A stretch of DNA of 55,214 nucleotides from positions 1 to 55,214 of the forward strand of contig JAFYHC010000060.1 of the NCBI GenBank assembly GCA_017539385.1. Reading direction: 5' to 3'. This stretch comes from Solobacterium sp. (lineage in GTDB: Bacteria > Bacillota_I > Bacilli_A > Erysipelotrichales > Erysipelotrichaceae). The position numbers were made by a program, and so were the translations under genes. The notes under the pieces were generated by a model. The model was not told where the DNA came from, did not search any database, and saw only the letters and a list, made by a program, of their open reading frames with translations. Positions 37,932 to 46,991 of this stretch are shown here, one piece after another. How positions within the stretch are numbered: position 1 is the first letter of the stretch; each line of letters opens with the position of its first letter.

Positions 37932-38702
37932 ATGGCATTGACAGAAAAAGCAAAAAGCACACTGACGAAACTGTTTGGAAGGGAACCGGCACCGCATCCG
38001 CAGGATCCGGAACTGTATGAAATTCTGCAGAATCAGATCTTTGACGAAGTCTTCTCGACCGGTGTGATCGACGAAAAGAAGCGTGAACTGATCACTGTGG
38101 TGGTATTATCCAGTCTGCAGACACTTCCGCAGCTCAAGGCACATACCAATGCGGCATTGAATATCGGAAATGAACCGATCGTGATCCGTGAAGCAGTCTA
38201 TCAGATCGCTCCGTATATCGGCTATCCGCGTACGCTCAATGCAATGAGCACGATCAATGAAGTATTTACAGAGCGGGGCATTGCACTGCCGCTTCCGAAT
38301 GCAGGAACGGTAAAATACGAAGAGCGGGAAGAAAAAGGCGCAGAGATCCAGATTCCGCGCTATGGCAATGAAGTAAAGGAAGTCTTTGCAAAACTGCCGG
38401 GTCAATTCGGTGCATTCGTTCCGCATATGCTTACAGCAGGCGGCTTTGGTGACTATGCCACAAGAGGCGTATTGAGCGATGCCGATAAAGAACTGTATGC
38501 ATTGATCGCACTTGTCGCTATTGGTGCGGCGACGCAGATCCGTCCGCACATTGCCGGTGCCATCAAGGCAGGCAACACACTGGAAGAAGTCACTGCAGCG
38601 ATCGTACAGGCACTTCCATATACCGGTTTCCCGAATGCACTCTCGGCATTGATGCAGATTGCAAAATATGACAGCAATGCCAGCAGTGAGGCATACCGCT
38701 GA
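37932..38702 (+). CDS. Carboxymuconolactone decarboxylase (CMD)-family protein, tandem domains, no cysteines
   Basis: A 256-residue protein with two CMD/AhpD-like domains: KKRELITVVVLSSLQTLPQLKAHTNAALNIG near residue 48 and DKELYALIALVAIGAATQIRPHIAGAIKAG near 187. The His of each repeat is kept, but neither has the CXXC of AhpD peroxidase partners, so a thiol peroxidase role is unlikely. It is expressed from an extended -10 (TGATATAAT, 37885-37893) and has its own terminator. Function unknown. Confidence 0.85.
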   Translation: MALTEKAKSTLTKLFGREPAPHPQDPELYEILQNQIFDEVFSTGVIDEKKRELITVVVLSSLQTLPQLKAHTNAALNIGNEPIVIREAVYQIAPYIGYPRTLNAMSTINEVFTERGIALPLPNAGTVKYEEREEKGAEIQIPRYGNEVKEVFAKLPGQFGAFVPHMLTAGGFGDYATRGVLSDADKELYALIALVAIGAATQIRPHIAGAIKAGNTLEEVTAAIVQALPYTGFPNALSALMQIAKYDSNASSEAYR

Positions 38703-38711
38703 CTGACAGGA

Positions 38712-38739
38712 AAGCATGCGTCCCTGCATGCTTTTTTTT
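38712..38739 (+). terminator. Intrinsic terminator after the CMD gene
   Basis: AAGCATGC (38712-38719) pairs with GCATGCTT (38726-38733), followed by eight T residues. Confidence 0.92.
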
Positions 38740-38792
38740 CTGCTATTTCGCAGAATGTCCATTACAATAACAGGTGTACAGGGAGAAGTGAT

Positions 38793-40163
38793 ATGGCAAA
38801 AGAAAAAGAACTGATTCGGGACCTGACGACGGGAAGCGTGCCGGGGACACTATTGCGCTTCGCATTGCCGCTGCTGCTGTCGGGATTATTGCAGATGATC
38901 TACAACATGGTCGATATGATCGTTGTCGGCCGGTTTGTAGGAACAGCGGGACTGTCCGCGGTATCGATCGGCGGCGAAGTGCTGCAATTGATCACCTTTG
39001 TGGCAATGGGATTCTCCAATGCCGGACAGATCCTGATCTCACGCTATGTCGGAGAGAACAGACGGGATAAAGTCGGACAGATGGTCGGTACATTGTTTAC
39101 GCTGCTAATGAGTCTTGCGGTGATTATCATGATCGTCTTTCTGCTCAGCTACCAGGGTATTATCAACTGGCTGAATACACCGGAAGATATATGGGAATAC
39201 ACGCGGCAGTACAGTGTAACGTGCATCTACGGCATCTTCTTCATCTATGGATATAATCTGGTGTCAGCGGTACTGCGCGGGATGGGGGATTCGAAACATC
39301 CGTTCCAGTTTATTGCCATCGCTTCCATCATCAATGTCATCCTGGATATCCTGTTTGTCGGTCCGCTGCATATGGGACCGATGGGTGCTGCGCTTGCAAC
39401 TGTGATCGGGCAGGGAGTGAGCTTCGTCTTTGCCCTGCGGCTGCTGTATCATAACCGTGAACAAATCCAGTTCGACTTCCAGCCGAAGCATTTCCGGATC
39501 TATGGCAGCGTTATTAAGCCGTTATTGTCACTGGGCATACCGATGGTCATACAGTCGGCTGCGATCACCTTCTCCATGCTGTTTGTCAATTCCTATGTCA
39601 ATACATATGGAACAACGGCGGTAGCCGTGACCGGTGTGGCAAGAAAACTGGAAACGATGATCGGTGTCGTTTCCCAGGCAATCTCTTCGGCCGGCGGTGC
39701 CATGGTGGCACAGGCACTTGGTGCAGGAAAAATCGACCGTGTGCCCAAGGTCGTATTCCATGCATTGTGGATCGTAGCAATCCCGGCAGCGATCATGGCA
39801 GTGATCACTGTCTCGCATCCGGAATGGCTGTTTGGGCTGTTCTCCAGCGATACCAAAGTGCTGGAAATGGCGATCACATATATCCCGATCGCACTGGTGC
39901 AGTATCTTGGCGCAACACTGCGTCCGGCAAGCTTTGCACTGATCAACGGCTCAGGAAACTCACGGCTGAATCTGGCAGTGGCATTGCTGGATGGCATTGT
40001 ATGCCGCATCGGTCTGGCTCTTCTGCTGGGTGTTGCATTAAACTGGGGCATCCGGGGATTCTGGTATGGCAATGCACTGTCTGGTCTGGTACCATTCCTG
40101 ATCGGCGGCACATATCTGGTCAGCGGCGCATGGAAGAAGCGTGCTTCTGCACCGGCTGCCTGA
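38793..40163 (+). CDS. MATE-family efflux protein
   Basis: A 456-residue, 12-segment MATE transporter (PLLLSGLLQMIYNMVDMIVVGRFVG at the start, SLGIPMVIQSAAITFSMLFVNSYV at the start of the second half). GGGAGAAG precedes the ATG. It is the third MATE-type gene in the window and stands alone. Substrate unknown. Confidence 0.92.
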   Translation: MAKEKELIRDLTTGSVPGTLLRFALPLLLSGLLQMIYNMVDMIVVGRFVGTAGLSAVSIGGEVLQLITFVAMGFSNAGQILISRYVGENRRDKVGQMVGTLFTLLMSLAVIIMIVFLLSYQGIINWLNTPEDIWEYTRQYSVTCIYGIFFIYGYNLVSAVLRGMGDSKHPFQFIAIASIINVILDILFVGPLHMGPMGAALATVIGQGVSFVFALRLLYHNREQIQFDFQPKHFRIYGSVIKPLLSLGIPMVIQSAAITFSMLFVNSYVNTYGTTAVAVTGVARKLETMIGVVSQAISSAGGAMVAQALGAGKIDRVPKVVFHALWIVAIPAAIMAVITVSHPEWLFGLFSSDTKVLEMAITYIPIALVQYLGATLRPASFALINGSGNSRLNLAVALLDGIVCRIGLALLLGVALNWGIRGFWYGNALSGLVPFLIGGTYLVSGAWKKRASAPAA

Positions 40164-40177
40164 ACGCAATACATAAA

Positions 40178-40224
40178 GCAAAAAAAACTAAAAGAACCCG
40201 CTGTACGATCAAATACAGCGGGTT
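40178..40224 (-). terminator. Terminator of the Na/phosphate transporter gene
   Basis: AACCCGCTGTA (40195-40205) pairs perfectly with 40214-40224; on the minus strand the hairpin is followed by a U-rich run (40194-40178). It can also stop rightward transcription less efficiently. Confidence 0.9.
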
Positions 40225-40231
40225 TCGTCAT

Positions 40232-41851
40232 TTATCCGGCAAGTCCTTCAACAAGGTTGATGGCGTGGTCGGAGCAGCGTTCCAGGTCGACAGCCATGTC
40301 GGTCAGGATGACACCGCCGCGCGGATCACATGTACGCTTGGCAAGGCGTTCTACATGGCGGGAAACAACTTTGTCTTTCATCTGGTCGACACGCTCTTCC
40401 AGCAGCTCAGCAGCACCGGCTTCGCGGACACTGTTTGTCTTATAGACAAACAGACAGAACTTCAGAGATTCCAGCGTCAGGGAAGCAAGTTCCTGCAGGT
40501 CTTTGCGGCCTTCTTCAGAGAGGGCAGCCTGTCCGTCGGACATGATCTTTTCATAGCGCAGGATATTGATGGCGTGGTCACTGATGCGTTCGAGGTCATC
40601 GACATCGCGGATCATGCGGCCGACTTTATTGATCACTTCCGGCAGAGGTCCGGAAGAGCGGATCTCGATCAGCTTTTCAACAATGGCTTCAGACAGCCAG
40701 TCAACCGTTTCCTCGGTCTCTTCGATTTTACTGCGCAGTTCCTTGGAAGGATTGAACAGGCATTCTACAGAGTCAGACAGGTTGCGGACAGCAAGCTCTG
40801 CCATGCGGGAGACTTCGCGGTGTGCCTGGTCGACTGCCATGGCTGCCGGGATGCTGTCGGTCTGTGTGAGGAACTGCAGCTTGCGGTCTGCTTCGCGCTG
40901 CTTTTCGGATTTGTCCTTCGGAATGAGCTTTTCCGAAAGACGGACGATATAATCCGAGAACGGCAGCAGGATCGCTACCGCAATAATCGCGAAGATCGTA
41001 TGTGTGTTTGCAATCTGACGTCCGATATTTCCCGGGGAAAGCGCACAGATCCAGTTGAGGATCTGCGGGAAGACCGTTACAAGCGTGAAGATCAAAACAG
41101 CACGTAGCAGATTAAACAGCAGGTTTAATACCGAGCATCTCTTGCCGGCACGGTTGGCAGTAAGTCCTGCCAGAAGGTTCGGTGTAACAGAACCGACTGC
41201 AGCACCGATGACCAGATACACAGCCGTATTGTAGGAGATCAGTCCTTCAATGGCGAATGCCTGGAAGATAACAGTAGCGGAAGAGGAACTCTGCAGCAAT
41301 GCAGTAAATGCAATACCGAAGAGAACGGTGATGAACGGATTGGACAGTGTTGACATAAATGTCATAAAGGCAGGTGTCTCAGACAGCGGGATGATCGCGG
41401 ACTTCATCAGGGTAATGCCCTGGAAGAGCATACCGAAGCCGAGGACGACCATACCGGAATACTGGATGGTGCGGTGTTTGACAAACAGACAGACAACAGC
41501 ACCGAGGAACAGGATAAACGGAGCGATTGCACCAATATTGAAAGCGGTGATCTGGGCGGTAACGGTCGTACCAATGTTGGCACCCATAATGACGCCGATT
41601 GCCTGTGTCAGGTGCATCAGTCCGGATGTAACGAAACCGATGACCATGACGTCGGTAGCGGAAGAACTCTGGATGAATACAGTCACAAGAATACCGGAGA
41701 GCACAGCAATATACTTATTGGATGTGGCTTTCTCCAGAAGGACTTTCAGACGTTCACCGCAGGCGTTTTTGAGGCCGGTAGACAGCAGGGACATTCCATA
41801 CAGGAATAGTCCTACCCCTCCCAGCAGCGTAAATGTATCATAGATAGTCAT
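40232..41851 (-). CDS. Na+/phosphate cotransporter with C-terminal PhoU domain (NptA-like)
   Basis: A 539-residue protein. Residues 1-310 form two inverted NaPi-II repeats, each with the QSSSATT-type motif (TVFIQSSSATDVMV near 60 and TALLQSSSSATVIF near 185). Residues 340-539 are PhoU-like helices. It imports phosphate using Na+, and the PhoU part probably regulates flux. The upstream region has PhoP-box-like repeats (41910-41948), and the PhoPR-like genes are directly upstream on the same strand. Confidence 0.92.
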   Translation of the reverse strand: MTIYDTFTLLGGVGLFLYGMSLLSTGLKNACGERLKVLLEKATSNKYIAVLSGILVTVFIQSSSATDVMVIGFVTSGLMHLTQAIGVIMGANIGTTVTAQITAFNIGAIAPFILFLGAVVCLFVKHRTIQYSGMVVLGFGMLFQGITLMKSAIIPLSETPAFMTFMSTLSNPFITVLFGIAFTALLQSSSSATVIFQAFAIEGLISYNTAVYLVIGAAVGSVTPNLLAGLTANRAGKRCSVLNLLFNLLRAVLIFTLVTVFPQILNWICALSPGNIGRQIANTHTIFAIIAVAILLPFSDYIVRLSEKLIPKDKSEKQREADRKLQFLTQTDSIPAAMAVDQAHREVSRMAELAVRNLSDSVECLFNPSKELRSKIEETEETVDWLSEAIVEKLIEIRSSGPLPEVINKVGRMIRDVDDLERISDHAINILRYEKIMSDGQAALSEEGRKDLQELASLTLESLKFCLFVYKTNSVREAGAAELLEERVDQMKDKVVSRHVERLAKRTCDPRGGVILTDMAVDLERCSDHAINLVEGLAG

Positions 41852-41909
41852 AGTATCCCCTTTTCCATACTGTCAGGCAGTATACTTTGGCTCCATGATA
41901 TCGGAAGTA

Positions 41910-41948
41910 TGTCAAATCTCTGGGATAGAATTGTAAAAATAATGTAAA
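41910..41948 (-). promoter_or_regulatory. PhoP-box-like repeats upstream of the phosphate transporter
   Basis: On the minus strand TTTACA (41948-41943), TTTACA (41937-41932), a degenerate ATCCCA (41926-41921) and TTGACA (41915-41910) follow one another with an exact 11-base period. This matches the TT(A/T/C)ACA-N5 direct repeats bound by PhoP in Bacillus. Confidence 0.75.
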
Positions 41949-41963
41949 TTCTGTGCAAAGAAA

Positions 41964-41987
41964 AGAACCGGTTGTTTTACCGGTTCT
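41964..41987 (-). terminator. Terminator of the two-component genes
   Basis: AGAACCGGT (41964-41972) pairs with ACCGGTTCT (41979-41987); on the minus strand TTTCTTTG follows. It overlaps the kinase stop codon. Confidence 0.85.
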
Positions 41988-43329
41988 CTGGCTGTGTTTT
42001 CGGGAAGGTGATCGTGAAGCGGGAGCCTTTGCCCGGTTCACTGTCTACCTTGATTTCAGCATTGTGGATCAGTACGGCATGCTTGACAATGGAAAGGCCA
42101 AGACCGGTGCCGCCGACTTCCTTGGAATGGCTCTTGTCAACGCGGTAGAAGCGCTCAAAGATGCGTTCCTGGTCTGCTTTGGGGATGCCGATGCCGTCGT
42201 CTTCCACGATGAGGATGGCTTTGTCTGGCGCATCGTCGACCTGTACATGGACATGTCCGCCCGGCTTGCTGTATTTGATGGCATTGTCGCACAGGTTGTA
42301 TACGATGCTGTGCAGGATGTCCTGCAGGCCATAGATGCGGGCAGGCACACCGGTAACGGTGATCTCAACACCGGTTTCGTCTGCGGCTGTCTGCAGGCTT
42401 TCAACAGTGTTGACGGCAATGCGGTAGAGATCAGTCTCTTCCCATGTGCGGTCTCCGCTGCCTCCATCCAGCTGGGAAAGATCAATAATATCTTCGACCA
42501 GCTTGGTCATGCGCTGTGCTTCAGAGCGGATGCGTCCGGCAAAGACAGGGATGTCATTGGGACGTACCATGCCGTTTTCAATGAGTTCGGCATATCCGGA
42601 GAGGACATGGAGCGGTGTTTTGAGCTCGTGCGATGCATTGGCAGTGAATTCCTGCCGCATCAGTGAGATGCGCTCCAGATTCTCTTTATCTTTGTTGATC
42701 TGGGTATGCTGGGCTTCCAGACGCTCCAGCAACGGGCGGATCTCCGGATAGGCATGGGGTTCCTCCAGCGGATGGTCCAGATCCAGTGTGTTGATCGGCT
42801 GTACGATGCGGGCGGAAAGCTGTGCTGCGATCAGCAATGCCACAAGCATGGCACCAAGTCCCACCGCAAAGCCCGGCACCAGGAAGCTGAGGAATAATTC
42901 CCGCATGCTTGCAATCGTAATAGACAGACGCAATACCGTGCCATCCTGCATGCGTACTGCAGTATAGAGCTGCTGGGCAGACAGGGTAGCGGAATAGCGC
43001 TCACTCTGTCCGGTGCCGTATTTCAGTGCATTCTGTACTTCTTCCCGCGCCAGGTGGTTTTCCATGGCAGAGTATTCCGCATTGGTATCGTACAGGATGC
43101 GGCCGTCCTCTGTGATCCAGGTAATGCGGAAATCATCTGGCTGCAGATTTTCAAAGTACGAAAGACCGGACTGGCTGACACCCTGCTGGGCAAGTCTGGT
43201 CTCATTCCACAACTGTTTCAGATGTTCATCTGTAAAATGGCCATACAGGGCAAACATGGCAACCGACAGACACAGTACCATGACTGCCAGGGCCACTGCC
43301 CAGATGGACCAGAAAATCTTACGGCTCAT
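41977..43329 (-). CDS. Sensor histidine kinase, PhoR-like
   Basis: A 450-residue membrane kinase. Helices at about 8-30 and 150-172 flank an extracytoplasmic sensor domain. HisKA has the phospho-His in FTANASHELKTPL near residue 237. The ATPase domain has the N box (HSIVYNLCDNAIKYS), G1 (VEDDGIGIPK) and G2 (GTGLGLSIVKHA). It starts in an ATGA overlap with the response regulator. Together with the adjacent phosphate transporter and PhoP boxes this is most likely the phosphate sensor. Confidence 0.92.
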   Translation of the reverse strand: MSRKIFWSIWAVALAVMVLCLSVAMFALYGHFTDEHLKQLWNETRLAQQGVSQSGLSYFENLQPDDFRITWITEDGRILYDTNAEYSAMENHLAREEVQNALKYGTGQSERYSATLSAQQLYTAVRMQDGTVLRLSITIASMRELFLSFLVPGFAVGLGAMLVALLIAAQLSARIVQPINTLDLDHPLEEPHAYPEIRPLLERLEAQHTQINKDKENLERISLMRQEFTANASHELKTPLHVLSGYAELIENGMVRPNDIPVFAGRIRSEAQRMTKLVEDIIDLSQLDGGSGDRTWEETDLYRIAVNTVESLQTAADETGVEITVTGVPARIYGLQDILHSIVYNLCDNAIKYSKPGGHVHVQVDDAPDKAILIVEDDGIGIPKADQERIFERFYRVDKSHSKEVGGTGLGLSIVKHAVLIHNAEIKVDSEPGKGSRFTITFPKTQPENR

Positions 43330-43997
43330 AGAGTTTCCAGCCGATAGCCGACGCCGCGGACCGTGCGGATCAGCTCACCGGCTTCTTTCAGCTTCGTACG
43401 CAATGTACCGATATGTACATCGACTGTGCGTGTTTCCCCGGCATAGCTGATATCCCATACCAGTGACAGCAGACGGTCACGGGTGAATACAATACCGGGA
43501 TGTTCGAGGAATACATGCAATAGCTCGTACTCTTTTAATGTCAGGGTGACCGGTTCGCCATTGACAGTGACGGTGCGGCGGGAGGGATCCATCCGGATCG
43601 ACCGGTATTCCAGAATGCTGTAATCACCGCTTGCACCGGTACGGCGTAATACCGCACGGATGCGGGAAACCATCTCCATCATGCCAAACGGCTTGCTCAG
43701 GTAGTCATCGGCACCAAGGTCCAGACCGATCACACGGTCATATTCACTGCCGCGGGCAGTTGCCATAATCACGGGAATATCTTTTGTACGGGGTTCGCTG
43801 CGCAGTTTCTTGAGGACGGTCAGTCCGTCTTCCTTCGGCAGCATAATATCGAGCAGGATCAGATCCGGCCGATGGGAACGCAGTGCCTGCCAGAAGCTTG
43901 CGCTTTCCGCAAAGCCTTCGGCATCAAAACCTGCAACATTTAATGTATAGGTCATCAGGTCGCGGATACTGCTGTCATCTTCGAGACAATAGATCAT
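43326..43997 (-). CDS. OmpR/PhoB-family response regulator, PhoP-like
   Basis: A 223-residue regulator. The receiver domain has the phospho-acceptor Asp in LILLDIMLPKEDG near residue 51 and Lys in DDYLSKPFG near 101. The winged helix (about 130-220) has the OmpR pattern (LTLKEYELLHVFLEHPGIVFTRDRLL, RTVDVHIGTLRTKL). Its own promoter region has TTTACA-N5-TTTACA (44056-44040), pointing to autoregulation. Confidence 0.93.
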   Translation of the reverse strand: MIYCLEDDSSIRDLMTYTLNVAGFDAEGFAESASFWQALRSHRPDLILLDIMLPKEDGLTVLKKLRSEPRTKDIPVIMATARGSEYDRVIGLDLGADDYLSKPFGMMEMVSRIRAVLRRTGASGDYSILEYRSIRMDPSRRTVTVNGEPVTLTLKEYELLHVFLEHPGIVFTRDRLLSLVWDISYAGETRTVDVHIGTLRTKLKEAGELIRTVRGVGYRLETL

Positions 43998-44039
43998 ATT
44001 GCACCTCCGGATACTATCGTATTAATACTACCAGTTTTT

Positions 44040-44056
44040 TGTAAAACAGATGTAAA
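44040..44056 (-). promoter_or_regulatory. PhoP-box-like repeat upstream of the response regulator
   Basis: Two TTTACA hexamers on the minus strand (44056-44051 and 44045-44040) are spaced 11 bases start to start. The first one shares its T residues with the U run of the preceding terminator. Confidence 0.7.
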
Positions 44057-44077
44057 AAGCGGTGCATTGCACCGCTT
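44057..44077 (-). terminator. Terminator of the diadenylate-cyclase-like gene
   Basis: AAGCGGTGC (44057-44065) pairs with GCACCGCTT (44069-44077); on the minus strand the hairpin runs into TTTTTACA. The stop codon overlaps the stem. Confidence 0.85.
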
Positions 44078-45419
44078 AGTCTGTCAGATCAAGCCGCTGT
44101 ACACGGGCATCGCTCACTGCATCCACCGTTCCGTCCTCGGAAAAGACGATACCGATGAATTTCTGACCGAGCTGTCCGCGCCGGCGTACATAGTTGACGG
44201 TGGAATTGAAACGGGAGCCCCGGGCAGGGGATCCGCGGGATACCATGTCCCCGTCAAGGATCGCACCGATGCACGAACAGATGCAGTCGGTATCCATGAT
44301 CACGGCGCCGTCAATGGCAGTCAGGCGCGGAATGAGATGGAGGTTATCCGCCAGGTTGGTATCGGAGATGCCGATGGCACTGCGTACATCGCACAGGCGG
44401 TCTGCTTCATTGCGGGCAGTATCTTCCGAGCCGATCAGTATGATCGTGCCATGGCGCTGGCGGGAGGCACTGCGCAGGACATCTTCGATCTTTTCCAGCT
44501 TTTCGGATGGAACACTTGGCAGTAAGGACTGCAGCAGTGCACGCACATTGCCTCTTTGGCGGGCATGGACATGGATATGATAGCTGCCATTGTAGTAAGA
44601 CAGCTTTTCAATTCCCTCATAGGTGATCGTCCAGCTCAGATGTCCCCACAAACGTACCTTGCATTCATGGGGATAGGGGTCATCTTCCGTCAGACCGCTG
44701 ATCTTGCCGTTCTGGTTGATGACAAGAGCGAGATACTTATCGGATATCTCCACCATTTTGCGGATCTGCCGCAGATTCTCTACCGCAAACTGCACCGGTT
44801 CATCAAAAGCGACCGAGAGGCCTTTGCGCCGGGTACGCTTTTCATTGCGGATGTCAAAGCGGGGTACCAGCAATGAACAGTTGATGAAGCCTCCCTCATA
44901 CGTCATTCCCGACAGGGTATGAAGCAGATTGATATCCAGATGATAGAAGCTGTAGATGAATTCTGATACACCGGAAGAGATGAGCGGCTCATAGATATGG
45001 GTGATCTTTACTTTGCGCAATCCCATCGCTTCCGTCTGCCGCAGCAGCTCCTGAAAGAAGACAGGCGTAATAAACTGCAATGGTGAGATGCCGGTCGCAC
45101 AGAAGTCAAATACCGCAAAGGTATTATCCCGGAACCATGTATAGGAATTCTCAAAATTTCCGATCTCATTAAGATCTTTGACGATACTGTTGGTCACCTG
45201 GGAAGAATGGTGGGTCACGGTCATGATCGGCCATCCGTCGGCTTCCCCGTCTGCCAGCTCTTTCCGCTCCGCCGAAAAATGAATGGCAAAGTCCGGAATA
45301 TCCTTTACGTTGTTGTACAGATGGCGCAGAAGACCGGCATAGAGGTCACGGAATCTGAGAAACAATTCCTCAAGTGTCATTTCTTCTTCCTGCGCCAGAT
45401 GAAGCCAGTCAAATGCCAT
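44076..45419 (-). CDS. Diadenylate cyclase-like protein (DisA_N/DAC domain) with N-terminal sensor region
   Basis: A 447-residue soluble protein. The C-terminal 130 residues look like a DAC domain: IDGAVIMDTDCICSCIGAILDGD near residue 369 and a nucleotide loop RGSRFNSTVNY near 400, then IGIVFSEDGTVDAV. Classical DACs have DGA and RHR; here RHR is replaced by GSRFN, so activity is not certain. The first 300 residues are a mixed alpha/beta region that probably senses a ligand. It follows the 2-hydroxyacid dehydrogenase gene at 10 bases and has AGGAGG before the ATG. It may make c-di-AMP, or bind a nucleotide. Confidence 0.7.
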   Translation of the reverse strand: MAFDWLHLAQEEEMTLEELFLRFRDLYAGLLRHLYNNVKDIPDFAIHFSAERKELADGEADGWPIMTVTHHSSQVTNSIVKDLNEIGNFENSYTWFRDNTFAVFDFCATGISPLQFITPVFFQELLRQTEAMGLRKVKITHIYEPLISSGVSEFIYSFYHLDINLLHTLSGMTYEGGFINCSLLVPRFDIRNEKRTRRKGLSVAFDEPVQFAVENLRQIRKMVEISDKYLALVINQNGKISGLTEDDPYPHECKVRLWGHLSWTITYEGIEKLSYYNGSYHIHVHARQRGNVRALLQSLLPSVPSEKLEKIEDVLRSASRQRHGTIILIGSEDTARNEADRLCDVRSAIGISDTNLADNLHLIPRLTAIDGAVIMDTDCICSCIGAILDGDMVSRGSPARGSRFNSTVNYVRRRGQLGQKFIGIVFSEDGTVDAVSDARVQRLDLTD

Positions 45420-45429
45420 ATCTTCCTCC

Positions 45430-46365
45430 TTAGTAGCCGCGTTTGCGGTCTACGATGTTTTCGAGCGGTTCTTCTTTCACAAAGTGCATCAGGTTCTTAT
45501 GGAAGATCGAGAGTACTTTGTCATATGTGACAGCGGCGTTGAAGCGGCCGGAAATATGCGGTGTGATGTAGACGTTCTCGGTATTCCAGAGCGCATGGTT
45601 CTTCGGCAATGGTTCCGGATCGGTGACATCGAGGCAGGCAGCGGACAGATGATGATCGCGCATGACGCGTACCAGTGCATCCATGACAATGGCAGACCCG
45701 CGCCCGACATTGAGCAGGATCGCACCGTTCTTCATCCTGCGAAGCATTGCATCATTGAACAGTCCGACCGTCTCCGGCGTTCCGGGAAGGGATAATGCAA
45801 CGATATCAAAGTCTCCGATGATATCCGGCAATTGTTCCATGGAATAGAGTTCATCCAGGAATTCCGGCTTATCGTGGACCGTACGGCGTACCCCGCTGAC
45901 ACGTGCGCCAAGCAGCTTCATGCGGCGGGCATATTCCGTGCCGATATCACCAAGACCGACGCACAGTACATTCTTCATGGAGATGGTATCAACGGAACCG
46001 AGATTCTCCCATTCTCTTCTGCTCTGCATTTCCCTGTATGGATACAGGCGCTTCATCACTGCCAGCGTGCAGGCAAGAAGATGCTCGCTGATCGCTTCGC
46101 CATAGGCACCGGAGGCGTTTGTCAGGATGCAGTCATCGCGTAATGAGCGGTAGGGATCGGCACCGGCACTGTCTAACTGGAGCCAGCGGACACTTGTATT
46201 TTCATTGATCATTGCGGCGGGCAGGTTGCCAAGTACGGCATCGATGCCTTCAAGATCCTCTTGTGTGACCTGAGCACGGTCTTTAAAGGTAATCTGTACG
46301 CCGTCCGTACAGGTGAAAAGTTCTTTCTTTTCTTCCGGGATCGGGGTGACAAATAATAGTTTCAT
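45430..46365 (-). CDS. D-2-hydroxyacid dehydrogenase family protein
   Basis: A 311-residue NAD(P)-dependent dehydrogenase. The Rossmann motif is CVGLGDIGTEYARRM near residue 140; the catalytic Arg lies in LLNVGRGSAIV near 231, Glu/Asp in DVTDPEPLPKNH, and His in ITPHISG near 280. It has no ACT domain. It could reduce 2-oxo acids such as phenylpyruvate or glyoxylate. I use the ATG at 46365 because GGAGGA lies eight bases before and the protein then has normal family length; the open frame extends upstream over the divergent promoter. Confidence 0.9.
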   Translation of the reverse strand: MKLLFVTPIPEEKKELFTCTDGVQITFKDRAQVTQEDLEGIDAVLGNLPAAMINENTSVRWLQLDSAGADPYRSLRDDCILTNASGAYGEAISEHLLACTLAVMKRLYPYREMQSRREWENLGSVDTISMKNVLCVGLGDIGTEYARRMKLLGARVSGVRRTVHDKPEFLDELYSMEQLPDIIGDFDIVALSLPGTPETVGLFNDAMLRRMKNGAILLNVGRGSAIVMDALVRVMRDHHLSAACLDVTDPEPLPKNHALWNTENVYITPHISGRFNAAVTYDKVLSIFHKNLMHFVKEEPLENIVDRKRGY

Positions 46366-46437
46366 AATGGTGTCCTCCGCCGTAATCGTAACACGAAACA
46401 GACACCGGGTGATGTATAATAAACTCAGGTATTGTAT
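46366..46437 (+). promoter_or_regulatory. Divergent intergenic region with -10 TATAAT
   Basis: TGTATAATAA (TATAAT at 46415-46420) would start the rightward LemA-like/DUF308 genes near 46427, leaving a leader of about ten bases. No clear leftward promoter is seen. Confidence 0.45.
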
Positions 46438-46980
46438 ATGAAACTGCTGGCGATCATCGTGATTCTGATCCTGGCGGGTGTCGCTTATGCCCGTTATCGG
46501 TTTTCGTGTGCAGAGAAGGCATGTCAAGAGAAGCTGAAACAACTGCGCATCGTTTTCAAAGAGCGCGAAATATCCATCCGTGCCTATCTTGACCATGTCA
46601 GTACATATCCGGTGCGGGAGAAGGAACTGATCGGACATGTCTATGAGATGCTGGAATATCCGAAACGGCATGATAACCCGATGGTGGAGATCTCTTTGGA
46701 GAGCGCTGCCGGCATTATTATGAAAGGCTTATGCATACAGATGGATTCCTATCCGTATATTTATGAAACAGAAGGATACCAGAGGGTACGCAGCAATCTG
46801 CTTGCGGCGATGAGTATCGTCCTGATGCATGCGAAGGTGTACAATACAGAAGCACAGCAGTATAACCGGATGCTGGAACAGTTTGGCTATAACTTTGTGG
46901 CAGAAGCCTGCCATCTGGAACGCATGCCGGAATATGAGAGTGAAGAAGAACTGGTGCGGAATTATAAAGTAGCTTTCTAG
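46438..46980 (+). CDS. LemA-like membrane-anchored protein (divergent)
   Basis: A 180-residue protein with one N-terminal membrane helix (residues 2-18) and a helical domain. The C-terminal VYNTEAQQYNRMLEQFGYNFVAEACHL resembles the paired YN...YN motif of LemA proteins, but the rest is weakly similar. An alternative TTG start two codons earlier adds nothing. It precedes the DUF308-like gene by 11 bases, with which it would be co-transcribed. Confidence 0.5.
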   Translation: MKLLAIIVILILAGVAYARYRFSCAEKACQEKLKQLRIVFKEREISIRAYLDHVSTYPVREKELIGHVYEMLEYPKRHDNPMVEISLESAAGIIMKGLCIQMDSYPYIYETEGYQRVRSNLLAAMSIVLMHAKVYNTEAQQYNRMLEQFGYNFVAEACHLERMPEYESEEELVRNYKVAF

Positions 46981-46991
46981 GAGGAATGGAT

